This document shows positions 1-11,364 of a DNA stretch of 62,000 nt, piece by piece. Location of the stretch: positions 25,611,003-25,673,002 of the forward strand of contig NC_135551.1 in assembly GCF_964340395.1 (NCBI RefSeq), in the 5' to 3' direction. Numbering within the stretch: the stretch's first letter is position 1; the number at the start of each line of letters is the position of its first letter. This DNA comes from Glandiceps talaboti. Taxonomy: Eukaryota; Hemichordata; Enteropneusta; Spengelidae. The notes below the pieces were generated by a model. That model worked only from the letters and a program-made list of their open reading frames with translations. It had not been told where the DNA came from and did no database searches. Position numbers and translations under genes: made by a program.

Positions 1-699
1 GGACGCGTTAATCATCAGTTGAACGTTTTTCATTAATATATACTCGCTCGTTTAGTTTGTAAGGTTGTCTGACTCAAATTTACGTCCGTGTGTTGTTAAC
101 TGGGATGGTTTTTGAAACTGTTTTGTTAGATATAGTGATTTTATATTGTACACCTTGAATATGATTGAATAACCTGTAGGTAAATGTATTTATGTGGCTC
201 TGCGCATAATATATGGTACGATAAATCCCAAAAAAATTTAGTTCAATCAGCAACCCATTGTGACCATGATTTCAACCTGTTGTTGTGTTTTAGAAAATCA
301 GAAAAATGAAAACGATACTCATTTCAAGGCGCAGATCAACATGAATAAGATTATGATAATTATTCAATTCAACATTTAAATAAAGATATCATCTCAAGTC
401 GGCCCATGTCCATTTACGTAAGGTTGACAGGGGGTGTTGCTCAGTTCTGCGCATTACTATCGAGTAGATTTATTAAGTGTCCGTAAACGTACAATCTGAG
501 TAAACCGGATATGTGTTTATGTTGGAGCTACACACATTAAAAAACGAATTTTATATTTTGTATAAAATTGTTCATATCCCAATTTTCGTGTTTCTGTTAG
601 TAGGTTCGTCATTGGCATGTGCACTACGCGCGAGTTTATCAATCTTGAAATAGTAGGGTGAGTATAAAAGTTTCACGTAGGTTGGTGATTCCCAGTCTA
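1..699. other. No gene seen
   Basis: AT-rich sequence without a convincing reading frame, splice-site chain or RNA gene on either strand. It could be intergenic or part of a long intron of a gene outside the window. Confidence 0.5.
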
Positions 700-829
700 G
701 CTGCTAGACCTTCGCGTTATCTTCCGATACCTATGACAAGCGACCGAATGTCGCTTTATCGAGGGCGGAACGCATGAGGTCTCGGTCGCTTATCGTATCA
801 GAATTGAGAAAGCCCGAAGGTCTTGCAGC
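700..829. repeat. Foldback (MITE-like) element
   Basis: The two ends are inverted copies: GCTGCTAGACCTTCG at the left and its near-perfect reverse complement ending in CTTGCAGC at the right. A second pair of arms inside (CGATAC...AAGCGACCGA against TCGGTCGCTTATCGTATC) extends the stem, leaving a central loop of about 35 bases. It is GC-richer than its surroundings. No coding capacity is seen. A non-autonomous DNA transposon is the most likely identity, but a structured transcript cannot be excluded. Confidence 0.6.
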
Positions 830-1779
830 ACCATTAAAAGGAACTCCCGACTATGCGCAATCAAAAGTTCTAAGAATATCAGAATAAACACAAGTTGTAT
901 TGTCGTAGAACGTATGCATCGATATTTAACATTATACTAGAATTAGTATAGTAAATCGACCTTTTTCGCAAGTATTTTCACGAAAGTAAAAAGCTTATAA
1001 ATTCAGTTTGAGCCAGAAGGTACAACAAGAGAACGAAAAAAAACCCGAAGCATTGTCGAAAAAACTAAAGCTGCACTGTACCGTTTGGCGTACAATGTAG
1101 TAGAATACGGCTGTCACCCTGAAACTATGCGATAATGTTAATATAATGTAATAACCAGGCCTTATTCTGTAACATAAAAACTTCAATATCTACGTACCCT
1201 CTACTGAGAGACTAGAACACGCGAAATCTTACTAGTGAAGCACACTTTCAAAAGACGGTACAGTGAACACACCTTTTGTAGATATCAAATTAGCAAATAA
1301 TACTGATGGGTACTCCCACATGGCTCAAGATTTCAAATACTGGCCCACGGAGCCAATTTAAATCTTGGGGGAAAACAGATACGGATATTATGATTTCACT
1401 GAGGAAAACAAACAGATAAATATTACCTTACGGAAATAGCAAACACAAAATACACACATTGTAGTCTATGACTGAGATTGATGGGACAAAGACAGGGAAT
1501 ACTAGACGGTGTTTAGCTTTTGATGAGGTTATGATTCTGAAACGAAATCTGGGTTACATTTGATATTATTACGGAGGTATTGGATTGGCATGCAGACTAG
1601 GTATAAAGCGTGCTTTGTGATCCGGGGCTTTGACCTTTGACCCCATCGCTGGAAAGGATTACAGCCAATTAGCGAATACCGTACAATCGTAATGAGTATA
1701 ACCACAATAGAAGAACGGAATCAACTTGGAGAAATTCACCTAGAACTATACGATGTATTGTTGTATATGGAGCACTTTA
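830..1779. other. No gene seen
   Basis: Short frames occur on both strands but none has recognisable composition, splice signals or family resemblance. It contains the nuclear-receptor-like site listed separately at 1631. Confidence 0.45.
1631..1643. promoter_or_regulatory. DR1-type nuclear receptor site
   Basis: TGACCTTTGACCC is a perfect direct repeat of the nuclear-receptor half site with one-base spacing, the form bound by HNF4, COUP-TF and RXR heterodimers in animals. A GGATTA Otx-like core lies about 15 bases further on. The match is direct; any function is inference, as no nearby gene start is visible. Confidence 0.3.
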
Positions 1780-1946
1780 TACATGTATGCATACATACAT
1801 ATATACGTACGTACGTACGTACGTACGTACGTACGTACATGCATACACATACATACATACATACATACATACATACATACATACATACATACATACATAC
1901 ATACATACATACATACGTGTAATACATACATACATATACATACATT
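1780..1946. repeat. (ACAT)n/(ACGT)n microsatellite
   Basis: A tetranucleotide array of ACAT units with an internal block of ACGT units. Because the units are self-complementary or nearly so, long reading frames of Thr-Tyr-Ile-His type appear on both strands; they are artefacts. Confidence 0.95.
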
Positions 1947-2020
1947 GTATACATTCGTTCTCTGAAAGTACTCTTGCATTCCCAATAAAAGTCAAGTGCA
2001 AAGGATAACGATCCTTTACC

Positions 2021-2081
<61 letters not shown>
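2021..2081. repeat. (TGTC)n microsatellite
   Basis: About 15 perfect TGTC tetranucleotide units. Confidence 0.95.
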
Positions 2082-2248
2082 TTACAATTTTAATTAAAAC
2101 AAATTAGTTTCTATAATTACGGCTATTTGTCTCATCGGCGCTGTTATATATGGATGTTACACAGGTGAATAATGACGCAATATCCGGCAACAGTACTAGT
2201 ATGACATACCAACACGTGCGTACACCTACGATGTGAGATTGTGATATG

Positions 2249-2374
2249 ATAGCACGTGACCAGACATAGCACGTGACCAGACAGACTGGGAGGAAACACA
2301 TATCTTGAAGACAGAGGGATGAGTCAGGGTGTATCACTCAATGACGTCATAAGTCGGGGTGTATCACTCGATGA
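2249..2374. promoter_or_regulatory. Duplicated E-box and CRE cluster
   Basis: A 17 bp unit (ATAGCACGTGACCAGAC) occurs twice head to tail, each with a CACGTGAC E-box. About 60 bases on, a 21-22 bp unit (GTCAGGGTGTATCACTC...) also occurs twice, flanking a perfect ATGACGTCAT CRE/ATF palindrome at 2341-2350. The clustering looks enhancer- or promoter-like, but no transcription unit starting here could be identified. Confidence 0.35.
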
Positions 2375-2537
2375 TAGTAGTAGTGTTTTACAGCCGGGGA
2401 CGTTGTGTCATTGGGTTGGTACGTCTACCTTGTAGCCTGTACCAAATGATATTTGCAATTTCGAATTAAAAATAGGCCATAATTCAACCCCAGGTTCCTT
2501 CTCTAATGTAATATCGTATCAGTGGAGCTACAGGGAT

Positions 2538-2870
2538 TGCATTAGTCTAGTTCCTGGTGACCGTGTTCCGATTTTACACTACGTTATCCTCACACATTGG
2601 TCCTCAGTGACGACCGTGTTCCAATATTTATATTACACTACGTTATTTTCACACACTGTGAAGATAATGTAGTGTAAAATCGGAACACGGTCGTCAGGAA
2701 CAATGTAAGAAGACAACGTAGTGTAAAATCGGAACACGGTCGTCAGGATCTAGGAACAATGTGTGAAGATAACGTAATATAAAATCGGAACACAGTCGTC
2801 AGGAACAATGTGTGAGGATAACGTGGTGTAAAATTGGAACACGGTCGTCAGGAACTAGACTAGGACTGCA
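2538..2870. repeat. Foldback element built of ~52 bp units
   Basis: Four direct copies of a roughly 52 bp unit containing GTGTAAAATCGGAACACGGT run from about 2655 to 2858. They are preceded by two copies in the opposite orientation (2549-2650). The outer ends are inverted repeats: TGCATTAGTCTAGTTCCTG and CAGGAACTAGACTAGGACTGCA. The whole is a large imperfect palindrome, consistent with a foldback or non-autonomous DNA transposon. There is no coding capacity. Confidence 0.7.
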
Positions 2871-3340
2871 TAGGATAATTATTTTTTATTCAGTACCAAA
2901 TTTTTCTATAGCTCTAAAATTCTGGGTCTTGAAAAAAAAACCATAAACCCATCATGTGTTTTCATGTACACGTATTTCCAAATTCCGTCAGTAAACAGTG
3001 ACAAGCTTAGCGTTCCATAACATATAAGTCATCATCTAGTATACGTGGATGTTACATTTAATCTGCCCAATGTAGTACATGTACAGGCGTACGGAAGGTT
3101 GTCTATAAGAAATCCGGTACTCTCATCAAAGGGCAGTCAATAGGCAACACGGGTAATTTGACTTCGTCACAATTCGTGACCATAGCTAGTATGAACTGTG
3201 ATGTACATTGTACATTGACTACGGCCGGGAGGTGAAGGGCAAATTTGATATTGAGCTAATACAAATGTACTATAATTTGTTTGAAATTTCTCACCTACGA
3301 GAAGTAAGTCTTGGTTAACGATATATCTTCATTTCATAAC

Positions 3341-3343
<3 letters not shown>

Positions 3344-3439
<96 letters not shown>

Positions 3440-3477
3440 CATCCGTGTGTCCATCTATTTTATCCAGCTATCTAATA

Positions 3478-3518
<41 letters not shown>

Positions 3519-3521
3519 GTC

Positions 3522-3566
<45 letters not shown>

Positions 3567-3730
3567 ATACAACTATCTATCTCTATTTATCTATCTAGCT
3601 AGCTAGCTAGCTATCTAGTTATATATATCCATCTATCTATCTATCTGTCTGTCTGTCTGCTTGACTGCCTGTCTGTATGTATGTAAGTCCGTCTATCGGT
3701 CTCTCCGTTTATCCGTCCCTCCCTCCCTGC
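3344..3730. repeat. Compound TGTC/TATC microsatellite
   Basis: About 24 TGTC units, a TATC block near 3475-3520, a second TGTC block and progressively degenerate CTAT/CTGT/CCGT units. The Ser-Val-Cys-Leu frames it yields are artefacts. Confidence 0.95.
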
Positions 3731-6339
3731 GTCTATATATAGCCGACTATTCTTTCCTATTCGTGTTGCGTTTGTGAAAGAAATTAGACATTAGCTTATT
3801 TGTTATTAATGAAGTATTCGTAATATGCCTCTTGGTTAACTTTGATGTATCAAATATTTAAAATACTATTAATTTTACGGCCTAGACGTGATGGTTGCCT
3901 ACATTGTAAGTCACAGTTCAAATGTGTTGTTATGTTTACGTTGCACAGGCACATATATAACACTTGGCACATGGCCATAACAAGGTTCGTCTGACCTTTT
4001 ACAGAATTTGTATTTCTCCTCTGTAGCATTAATCCCCATCAACGTGATTAATATTGAACGAAAATTTTCGTAACAGATCATATTGGTTTTGACATTTAGA
4101 TAATATTTGTTCGTAGACATGCGTCATCGAAGTGACTCGCTATTTGTCAAATATCACACGAGAGTTAAAGTTGTTTCAAACTCTAAATTCGAAGAACTAC
4201 AAATCGTCTGGTCATTCGACATTTTCGCAGTCAAATCTGCTGGACACTTAAAAGTATTGATTATGCAGTTTGTCGTCACTAGATGGCGCTATCACTGCAC
4301 ACTCTCACCGAGCCTCAGTGACAAATGCAGTTTGACTATGGTTATTAAAATCTAAGCCAGACCACAATAGCTATTACAAACATGTATTACGAATTTCATG
4401 TAAATACTGAACCCAAATTTCCAACCTTCCCCACTTATATATATAACTTGGGATTGGAAGTAAGGACGTCGACGACTTCGAACTTTTGCTATCTATCCAT
4501 CGATTCACTTATATTATATATATAATATCAAGCAAGCAACATCAAGCAAGAAATTGAGGAGTTGTGATCATCAGAAGATAACTAGTAATTATATTTGTGT
4601 ACAAATTGTAGTAAGACTTTATACATACGCAAATCGATAGCTATATATCTACGCAATACATCACGTGCTGCAACAAGTACAGCAACATATATACATACAG
4701 AAAACAAAATGCTGCGCAAAAATAACATCAAAAGTTTCTATTGTGTCTTTGTATTATATATTGGCATGAAATCTTAAATGGAAAATTGCCTATGGATACC
4801 AACTGCAACAGTTTACCCTTTGCTTTGGCTTAAAAGGCTCTAAGATGAAAGATTGAACTCGCTGACCTTTTCAGAATATCAACTGTACGTCATTGTACAT
4901 GTTGAGGAGACGTTGTCCGGGTTACTACTCCAGTTCTGTTGGATAACTACTGTCGAGGGAGGGCGCTGTTTAAGCTCTCAATGGAATGGCATCACTGGCG
5001 TTTTAACTGATAAAGATATACACGGTCAGACATTACAGTTTGAGAATTTGATGTCAATGATTGTTGAAATATAAATTGCAAATAGTCTTGACTATAAGTG
5101 TAATCTTTATTTGAGTTGAGAAATTATCTTATTTAATAAAAGATATAAATCGTCACAGTTAATAAAGCCGAGTGATGTTTTTGTTCCTACGGTAATGGTA
5201 TCAAATTGTCTTTGTGTCTGGATGTAGTAAATGATGATATACCTTGTTTCTATGGTAAAGACGTGATGCAGGTGATGACGTATCTTGTTACCACATTTAT
5301 GTAATCTAACCGGGTTGTTTTGTACTTGTTACCACAGTAACTACTACATAATGAATGGCCCGGTTGAATGCAGTGATGCCATATTGTTGGTTGCCATAAC
5401 TACAACTATATACAAGCCATGTTTATATTTATAAGATAGGTTTGACCGGATACACGTACACGATAGATGAGAGGTGGAAATGATGTCACTACTGCACTAT
5501 TCAACTGTTCTCCGTATTGTCGAATTTGTTGTGTTCTTGCATCACTTTAGATTTGACCTTTCACATCGGAGAAATTGCTCTCTTCAATGTCTATGCTCAG
5601 AGCCACGATTCAATGGAAAACTGGTCCAAAATGTATATCAGCATGGTATCTTTAGAGCGGTAGACTCCCCAAGAATTTAACAAATGCTCAAGTTGTTTAC
5701 TTTTTTCCATCTATGTCTGAACCGTTACAGCTAGGCTTAATGTTGCAACTTGTGTTAACCCTAAAACTTGTCAAAGAAATCAAGTATCAACTTAGTATAA
5801 TCATTGCAGACAACCGAATCAGTATTGGTGAATACTTAAAAAGCAAAATAAAACCTTATGCAGGAGCGAGACTCTCTGGTTCCTGTTGGAAGATACAATG
5901 AACTTGAAAAGTTCATACATCCATGTATTTGCACCGTAAAGGTTACACTTCTGTTCCTCGCAATTTTGCCTACTTCACAATCATAATGGACACCGATCTT
6001 GAGTATAAACCTAATAACTCGTAGAACACAAAGTTCTGCGACTGCGCTCTAGGTGACCACAGTTCTTTAATTTTGTCTAGAATTAGTTATTAAGTTATTC
6101 CAAGCCATCTAATTGATCTCATTTGAATTGGTTCATTGGAAAGGATTAAGTAGTATTTCTTGTTTTAAATTATCGGTGTAATCCACGAATCGATTTTAAT
6201 TAGCAAGATAATCAAATATTAATTACTTCTAATTACTTCTAATTACTTCTAATTACTTTACGCCAACGAAATAAAAGAGCGCAATAAAGCAGGAACTTGA
6301 AAATAACAATTTTCACATACCTCTTGAGTATTCTGTACA

Positions 6340-6340
<1 letters not shown>
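3731..6340. other. No gene seen
   Basis: Several frames of 60-80 codons occur but none has flanking splice signals or family resemblance. A CTCF-like motif at 4277 is listed separately. Near 6226-6258 there are four short AATTACTTCT repeats. Confidence 0.4.
4277..4290 (+). promoter_or_regulatory. CTCF-like core motif
   Basis: CACTAGATGGCGCT matches the conserved CTCF core (CCA-C-N-AG-RKGGCGC type). Similar motifs lie at 20,594 and 53,111. CTCF is present in most bilaterians; occupancy here is untested. Confidence 0.3.
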
Positions 6341-6420
<80 letters not shown>

Positions 6421-6473
6421 GCGTTCGTCCGTCCGACCGTCCGTCCGTCCGTCCGTCCATCCTTCCGTCTGTA

Positions 6474-6532
<59 letters not shown>

Positions 6533-6592
6533 CTATCGGTCTGTCGGTCTGCTTGTTTGTTTGTCTGTCCGTCCGTCCGACCGACCGACCAT
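6341..6592. repeat. (CTGT)n/(CCGT)n microsatellite
   Basis: Two long CTGT blocks separated by CCGT-rich variants and ending in a CCGA block. Frames rich in Ser-Val-Cys-Leu (+) and Thr-Asp-Arg-Gln (-) are artefacts. Confidence 0.95.
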
Positions 6593-6857
6593 TCCGATAT
6601 ACACAAATTACAACCACGTTCATGAAGCTGTTTGTGGAAATCGGAGATAAAAATTTAAACACTGGGTCGATAGTTATGATCGTTTAGAGAGCCATCTGAT
6701 CATATACAATTAATTTGTTTTCCCACGACAGGCTCCCTATAAATTTAGTTTATGACCACCTTGCTGCATTGCATAGGTCACACTCACCAAATTTGAATTA
6801 CATGGTGCTTCTGAAATATTTCTCAAGTTTTAGATGGTTTGTAACCTTTAAGCTTAA

Positions 6858-6947
<90 letters not shown>
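6858..6947. repeat. (TGTC)n microsatellite
   Basis: About 22 tetranucleotide units with a single interruption (TATC). Confidence 0.95.
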
Positions 6948-9135
6948 GATTCCCTATGTGTGTACGTATGTCCCTCTGTATTTCCATTGGCCTTTTCTGT
7001 GTGTGTATAGCTATGCGTGTCTATGTCTTTACCTCTGTGATTCCTGCCTGTGTCCGTCTTTATCACAGTGTTTCACTATGCACCTCCATATCTACCATTC
7101 CTCTCTCTTACACATCATCATTTTTCACGACTTTTAATATTTATTTCTTTAAAACTGGGTGGAACATAGCTCAGTTCACTCTAATAAACCCCATTTAAAA
7201 GTGTTATTTAATACTCAGATGTAACAAGTGAACGCCAAGAATAGAAACCTCAACACAACAGCTTTTCTCGGATTTACATGACTCTAAGACTCTAAAGACG
7301 GGAAAGTACAAATCTCTCGTAAGACAGTCAGATCGCAATTACAATCTAACATCGCTGACAGAACTCAAGTCATCATCGGAAGATCCTTTCGTACAGGTAC
7401 ATCTTTGCAAAGGTCACCAGCGTCAGAGTACATATAGTTCTTGCGTGATAAGAAATGCCAAAGTTATTGGAAGTGCTAAGTCGATATTTTCCATTTTGCG
7501 ATGCGTGACACACGGACGTGTTCATGTCATTTTATGGTCAGATTTGTATGTTTCCCGGCTGCTATCGGTGTGTACACGTGCGATGGTTTTATCACGTAAA
7601 AGATGTGAAAGAGCATTTTGTACACAACTTTTATACATCACGTGTCTGCTGTAATTTGCACACGTCACCGATTATGTGATAAGAAGTACGGGGTAACACG
7701 TTTTGTCGTCTTATTTACAATAGAAGCCAGGTAATTTGAAACAGAATTGAAAGTTGTCTGGCTCAACAAAAAATATCATACTAGAATTGCTACATAGTAT
7801 CGACTGGCGCCACAAAACTTTAATCACAATTGTTACATTGTAACTTTTTTAAGTGTTCATATAAAAGACAGTTCACAATAGAAAACAATGTAGCGAAATT
7901 GGTAAGATTTTTCAAGTACAGTTTGTACTAGTGTTGCGGCAAATGTAGCAGTGTTAAGCTAGTGAGCGTTTTGTTCTTTCAGACAATAAACTACTAAGTA
8001 TTTTGTTTAGCAAGAAGACGTTTTGTTTCCGGTTAACTGGCTTCTATTTTATGTGGCGTACTATATGCCTACCGGGTTGTAAAAAACAGAAGGGAGGTTG
8101 TATAGACGAGAAGCCTACAAACCGTCTAGAGCTCACTCGTAAAAGTGACGAAAATAACACAATTGATAACGGAAACGTGAAGACGTGTACAACTTTAACT
8201 ATTCTTCAGAGAGAAAGAGAATTGTGATGGAGATTGATATCGGACACGTGACCAGGATTTTAATCAACGTGTCAAACTTGACTCAGTTTATACAGTTATA
8301 GTGTAAGCATTCAGACACACTTGTCATTAGACTTCAATCCCATCTGTGACTTTAACAGTCGATAAAATCTGAAATTACGAATACACAACACACGCGATAA
8401 ACTATCCGTATCATGATCACATTTTCAATTAATTTTGCTAGATTTTGACATTTTGATAAGAAATAATGTTCGCTGAAAGAAATATTTCATTTTACCATGT
8501 TTACAACCTTCAGGAAAAATGAGAAAATTTTACTGCAGCGTAAAGAGCAAATTGGTTTGATGAGAATGCGCCCTCTACGACAATACTACAATGTGTCTTC
8601 GTTTTACATATGTCACCCATTATCGGAATAATGAAAACATCAAACATTAATACTACTTCCCCAGCGTTATGACAGGGTAACACATTACTGAGTGAGTCAT
8701 TGAGCATTGAAGTAAGAACATTGTAACAACCTACAGCTGGCAAGTTACTTTATAACAGTCACGTATTGTGTCTTTAGAAATCTGGATGCGTCAGATCTAG
8801 CTCGTAATTGTTGAACAAAGCGTCAGGGAAACAGGCAGATAATACGCAAAACAGATGTAAAGATTCATTTGTAGATTGACACTACTAAGTACCGTTACCA
8901 GGACAACAGCATAACCTTAACTTTTTGTATAAAGAACAGAAACAGCGATTGTGAATAGGAACAAGGTCAAAAGTAGCCATGAAAGGAAATTGTTTAATTT
9001 GTTACATGGTACATATGTATAATACATTTGTAAACTGCCGTGCTTGCCATCAAAACAGTTGTCTGTGTAATACGTACCACATGATGACAGCAAAAGATAT
9101 AATGTTAGTTTCATGTTGAGTGAGGGTGAACCATA

Positions 9136-9136
<1 letters not shown>
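6948..9136. other. No gene seen
   Basis: No supportable coding exon. Several ACGTG-containing E-box-like sites cluster at 7,570-7,665 and 8,240-8,275. They are not enough to call a promoter. Confidence 0.4.
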
Positions 9137-9174
<38 letters not shown>

Positions 9175-9202
9175 CCTCATCATCATCATCATCATCATCA
9201 TC

Positions 9203-9244
<42 letters not shown>

Positions 9245-9245
9245 A
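9137..9245. repeat. (AAC)n-(ATC)n-(AAC)n microsatellite
   Basis: Two CAA/AAC trinucleotide blocks flank a CAT block of about eight units. Confidence 0.95.
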
Positions 9246-9686
9246 ACAAATCATTAGTCTCTCTCCCATGGCAATTTTTTTTTTTTTTTTAAGTTCTTTA
9301 CTTTTTCTTTTTTTTTGCCGATTGAAAGAGTTCAAAGTTTCTTTTAATTTGAAAAATAAAGTGCGTTTGTAAATTCACATCTTCTGGTTCCTTCAGGCAT
9401 GCCTAGCCTTCAGGCCGCCTTCAGATCTGCCTTCAGATATATGTACAAGTTTTGCGCCACCTTGTGTTGAGGTTTGGCTCAAGGTACGTTTTGCTCGATC
9501 ACTCGGGAGCATCCGGAGATGTTCGGAAATCTTCGGTTTTAAATTCGGCATCTAATATTTATTTCCATGGCTAAAATAATACATAAAAAGTGTGTTTAAT
9601 TTAATAACAAGCGAAAACTCTCAATTAAACGTCTGAAATAACTGTATATCAGAAATGAGCTTTATCATTTTCGCAGGCTACCATGT

Positions 9687-10655
9687 ACTTCCGGTTGTAC
9701 TTATGACATCTCGGCACGGACGCAAGTCCAGCTAGCATGACTTGATTTTCTGAAGGCCGAATTAAAACACAAATTTCGAAATAACAGCGTGATAGGTGAA
9801 TTTCATGGTAAGTCATGTTTTTCAAGTGATGCTTTTCATATTTCTGAAGACTTATTTGACCTACCAAAGTGTATATCTATTGTGACACAGCAGCCCATGA
9901 AGCAGACGACAATTTGTTGTATTTACAATTTTCAGTGCATGCATGCAGCCAACCAGAAATAAAATGTTTTGAAAACTAACGTTTCATCGATATCAACGAT
10001 CGAAATAACTTGTATTTACAGTTTTTTGTTATGTTTTGCAACCAGATATACATTTGGCTCCAATAATTTTGTTATTTGTGATTTGTAAGCCTATCTACTC
10101 GTAATGTTGGTCTTAGCCATACTTTAATTACTTATTAAAAATAAAGTTTTTCAACAAGTGGCTGGCTAATTTTAAATTAAGGGTTGAAATTATGCAAACC
10201 ACCATGTAATGTGTTTTATGAGTCTTATACTCATAGTGTTCGAGTTCAAGCCCGTATGAGTATGACAAACAAGATTGATAAATTATAGGTGTACCACCAG
10301 CCCAAGGTAACGCTCACTTAAAACATTTGGCAGCATTATATTTGACTGGTACAAGAACATTTAAAGGAGTCATACTGACCAAATATATCTGACTCTGTAG
10401 TCAAATCAACATGCCTCAGACTAGTATATCATGAAATCCACAAATGACTGGTCAATTTTGCATTTTAAATGTACATTTTCAATCAGATGTCCATTTTGAC
10501 AGTACTTATTCAAAAAAAGGTCTAACAAACTACATGGTATGTCATTTTTTTCCTTTGACCAGAATCCAGTTGATTGCTACAAGAAAAGAAAAGTTTTGAT
10601 AGTGTAGAAGTTGAAGTTTGCAAGGCCAGGTTGATTGATTTGGTATTTTTCACAG
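9687..10655 (+). promoter_or_regulatory. Putative HFM1 promoter and 5'UTR intron
   Basis: An ETS-type ACTTCCGG core lies at 9687-9694. About 115 bases on, TTTCATG|GTAAGT is a strong 5' splice site (intron from about 9808), and TATTTTTCACAG is a good 3' splice site ending at 10,655, only ten bases before the HFM1 start codon. This suggests a non-coding first exon joined by an 848 bp intron to the exon holding the ATG. It rests on splice consensus only; 5' RACE or RNA-seq would decide it. Confidence 0.35.
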
Positions 10656-10665
10656 ACTTTTCATC

Positions 10666-11197
10666 ATGCTTGATGGAAATGACAACATCTTCTTTGATAG
10701 GTATGAAGCAGAAGACCTGGGAAGAAAAATGTAAGTCCCTTTCTCAAATAATATTTTGTAGTTATGAATTTTTTTTTTCAAATAGTTTCAACAATGTTAT
10801 GTGTAAATTTCACAAAGAATATTCAAACTTGATTTTTCTGAAAAAAAGTGAGAGAACAAAATTTTCTATTTCATGAATCAGTGCACTAAAAATATTGGAT
10901 ACTTGCAATTGCAATTGACAACTGACAGTCATCTTCATCTGTGAATACCAAATGTGGGGGTGACCCAGGGCTGTGACCAAAAAGGTACTAGGTCACACAC
11001 TGCAAGCCTAAAGTCCAGGGCCTCCTCCCACAATGATAAGGTAAATTTATGTAAGTGAAATTTTAATGAATATCTTTAGTACTCTAGCTGTTGTGCCTAG
11101 CTTTGTTGAACAAAAAATATGCTCAACTACTTCCAAAACTTACTTAATTGAACTTTATTCCCTAAAAATTTTGTTTCTAAGAAAAGTTAAGGCACAT

Positions 11198-11255
<58 letters not shown>

Positions 11256-11302
11256 ATGCATATTACACACATACACACACACATACACACACATACACAT
11301 GC

Positions 11303-11364
<62 letters not shown>

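Noticed and set aside
1692-2008. Overlapping frames rich in Thr-Tyr-Ile-His on both strands
   Set aside because: They are translations of the ACAT/ACGT microsatellite, open in many frames at once.
4107-4355. 82-codon + strand frame
   Set aside because: No family resemblance, no splice context, and composition like its surroundings.
6239-6662. Asp-Arg-Gln-Thr and Ser-Val-Cys-Leu repeat proteins
   Set aside because: Pure products of the CTGT tetranucleotide repeat on either strand; no flanking unique coding sequence.
8003-8227. 74-codon + strand frame with Cys/Lys clusters
   Set aside because: No recognisable domain and no supporting signals; length is expected by chance.
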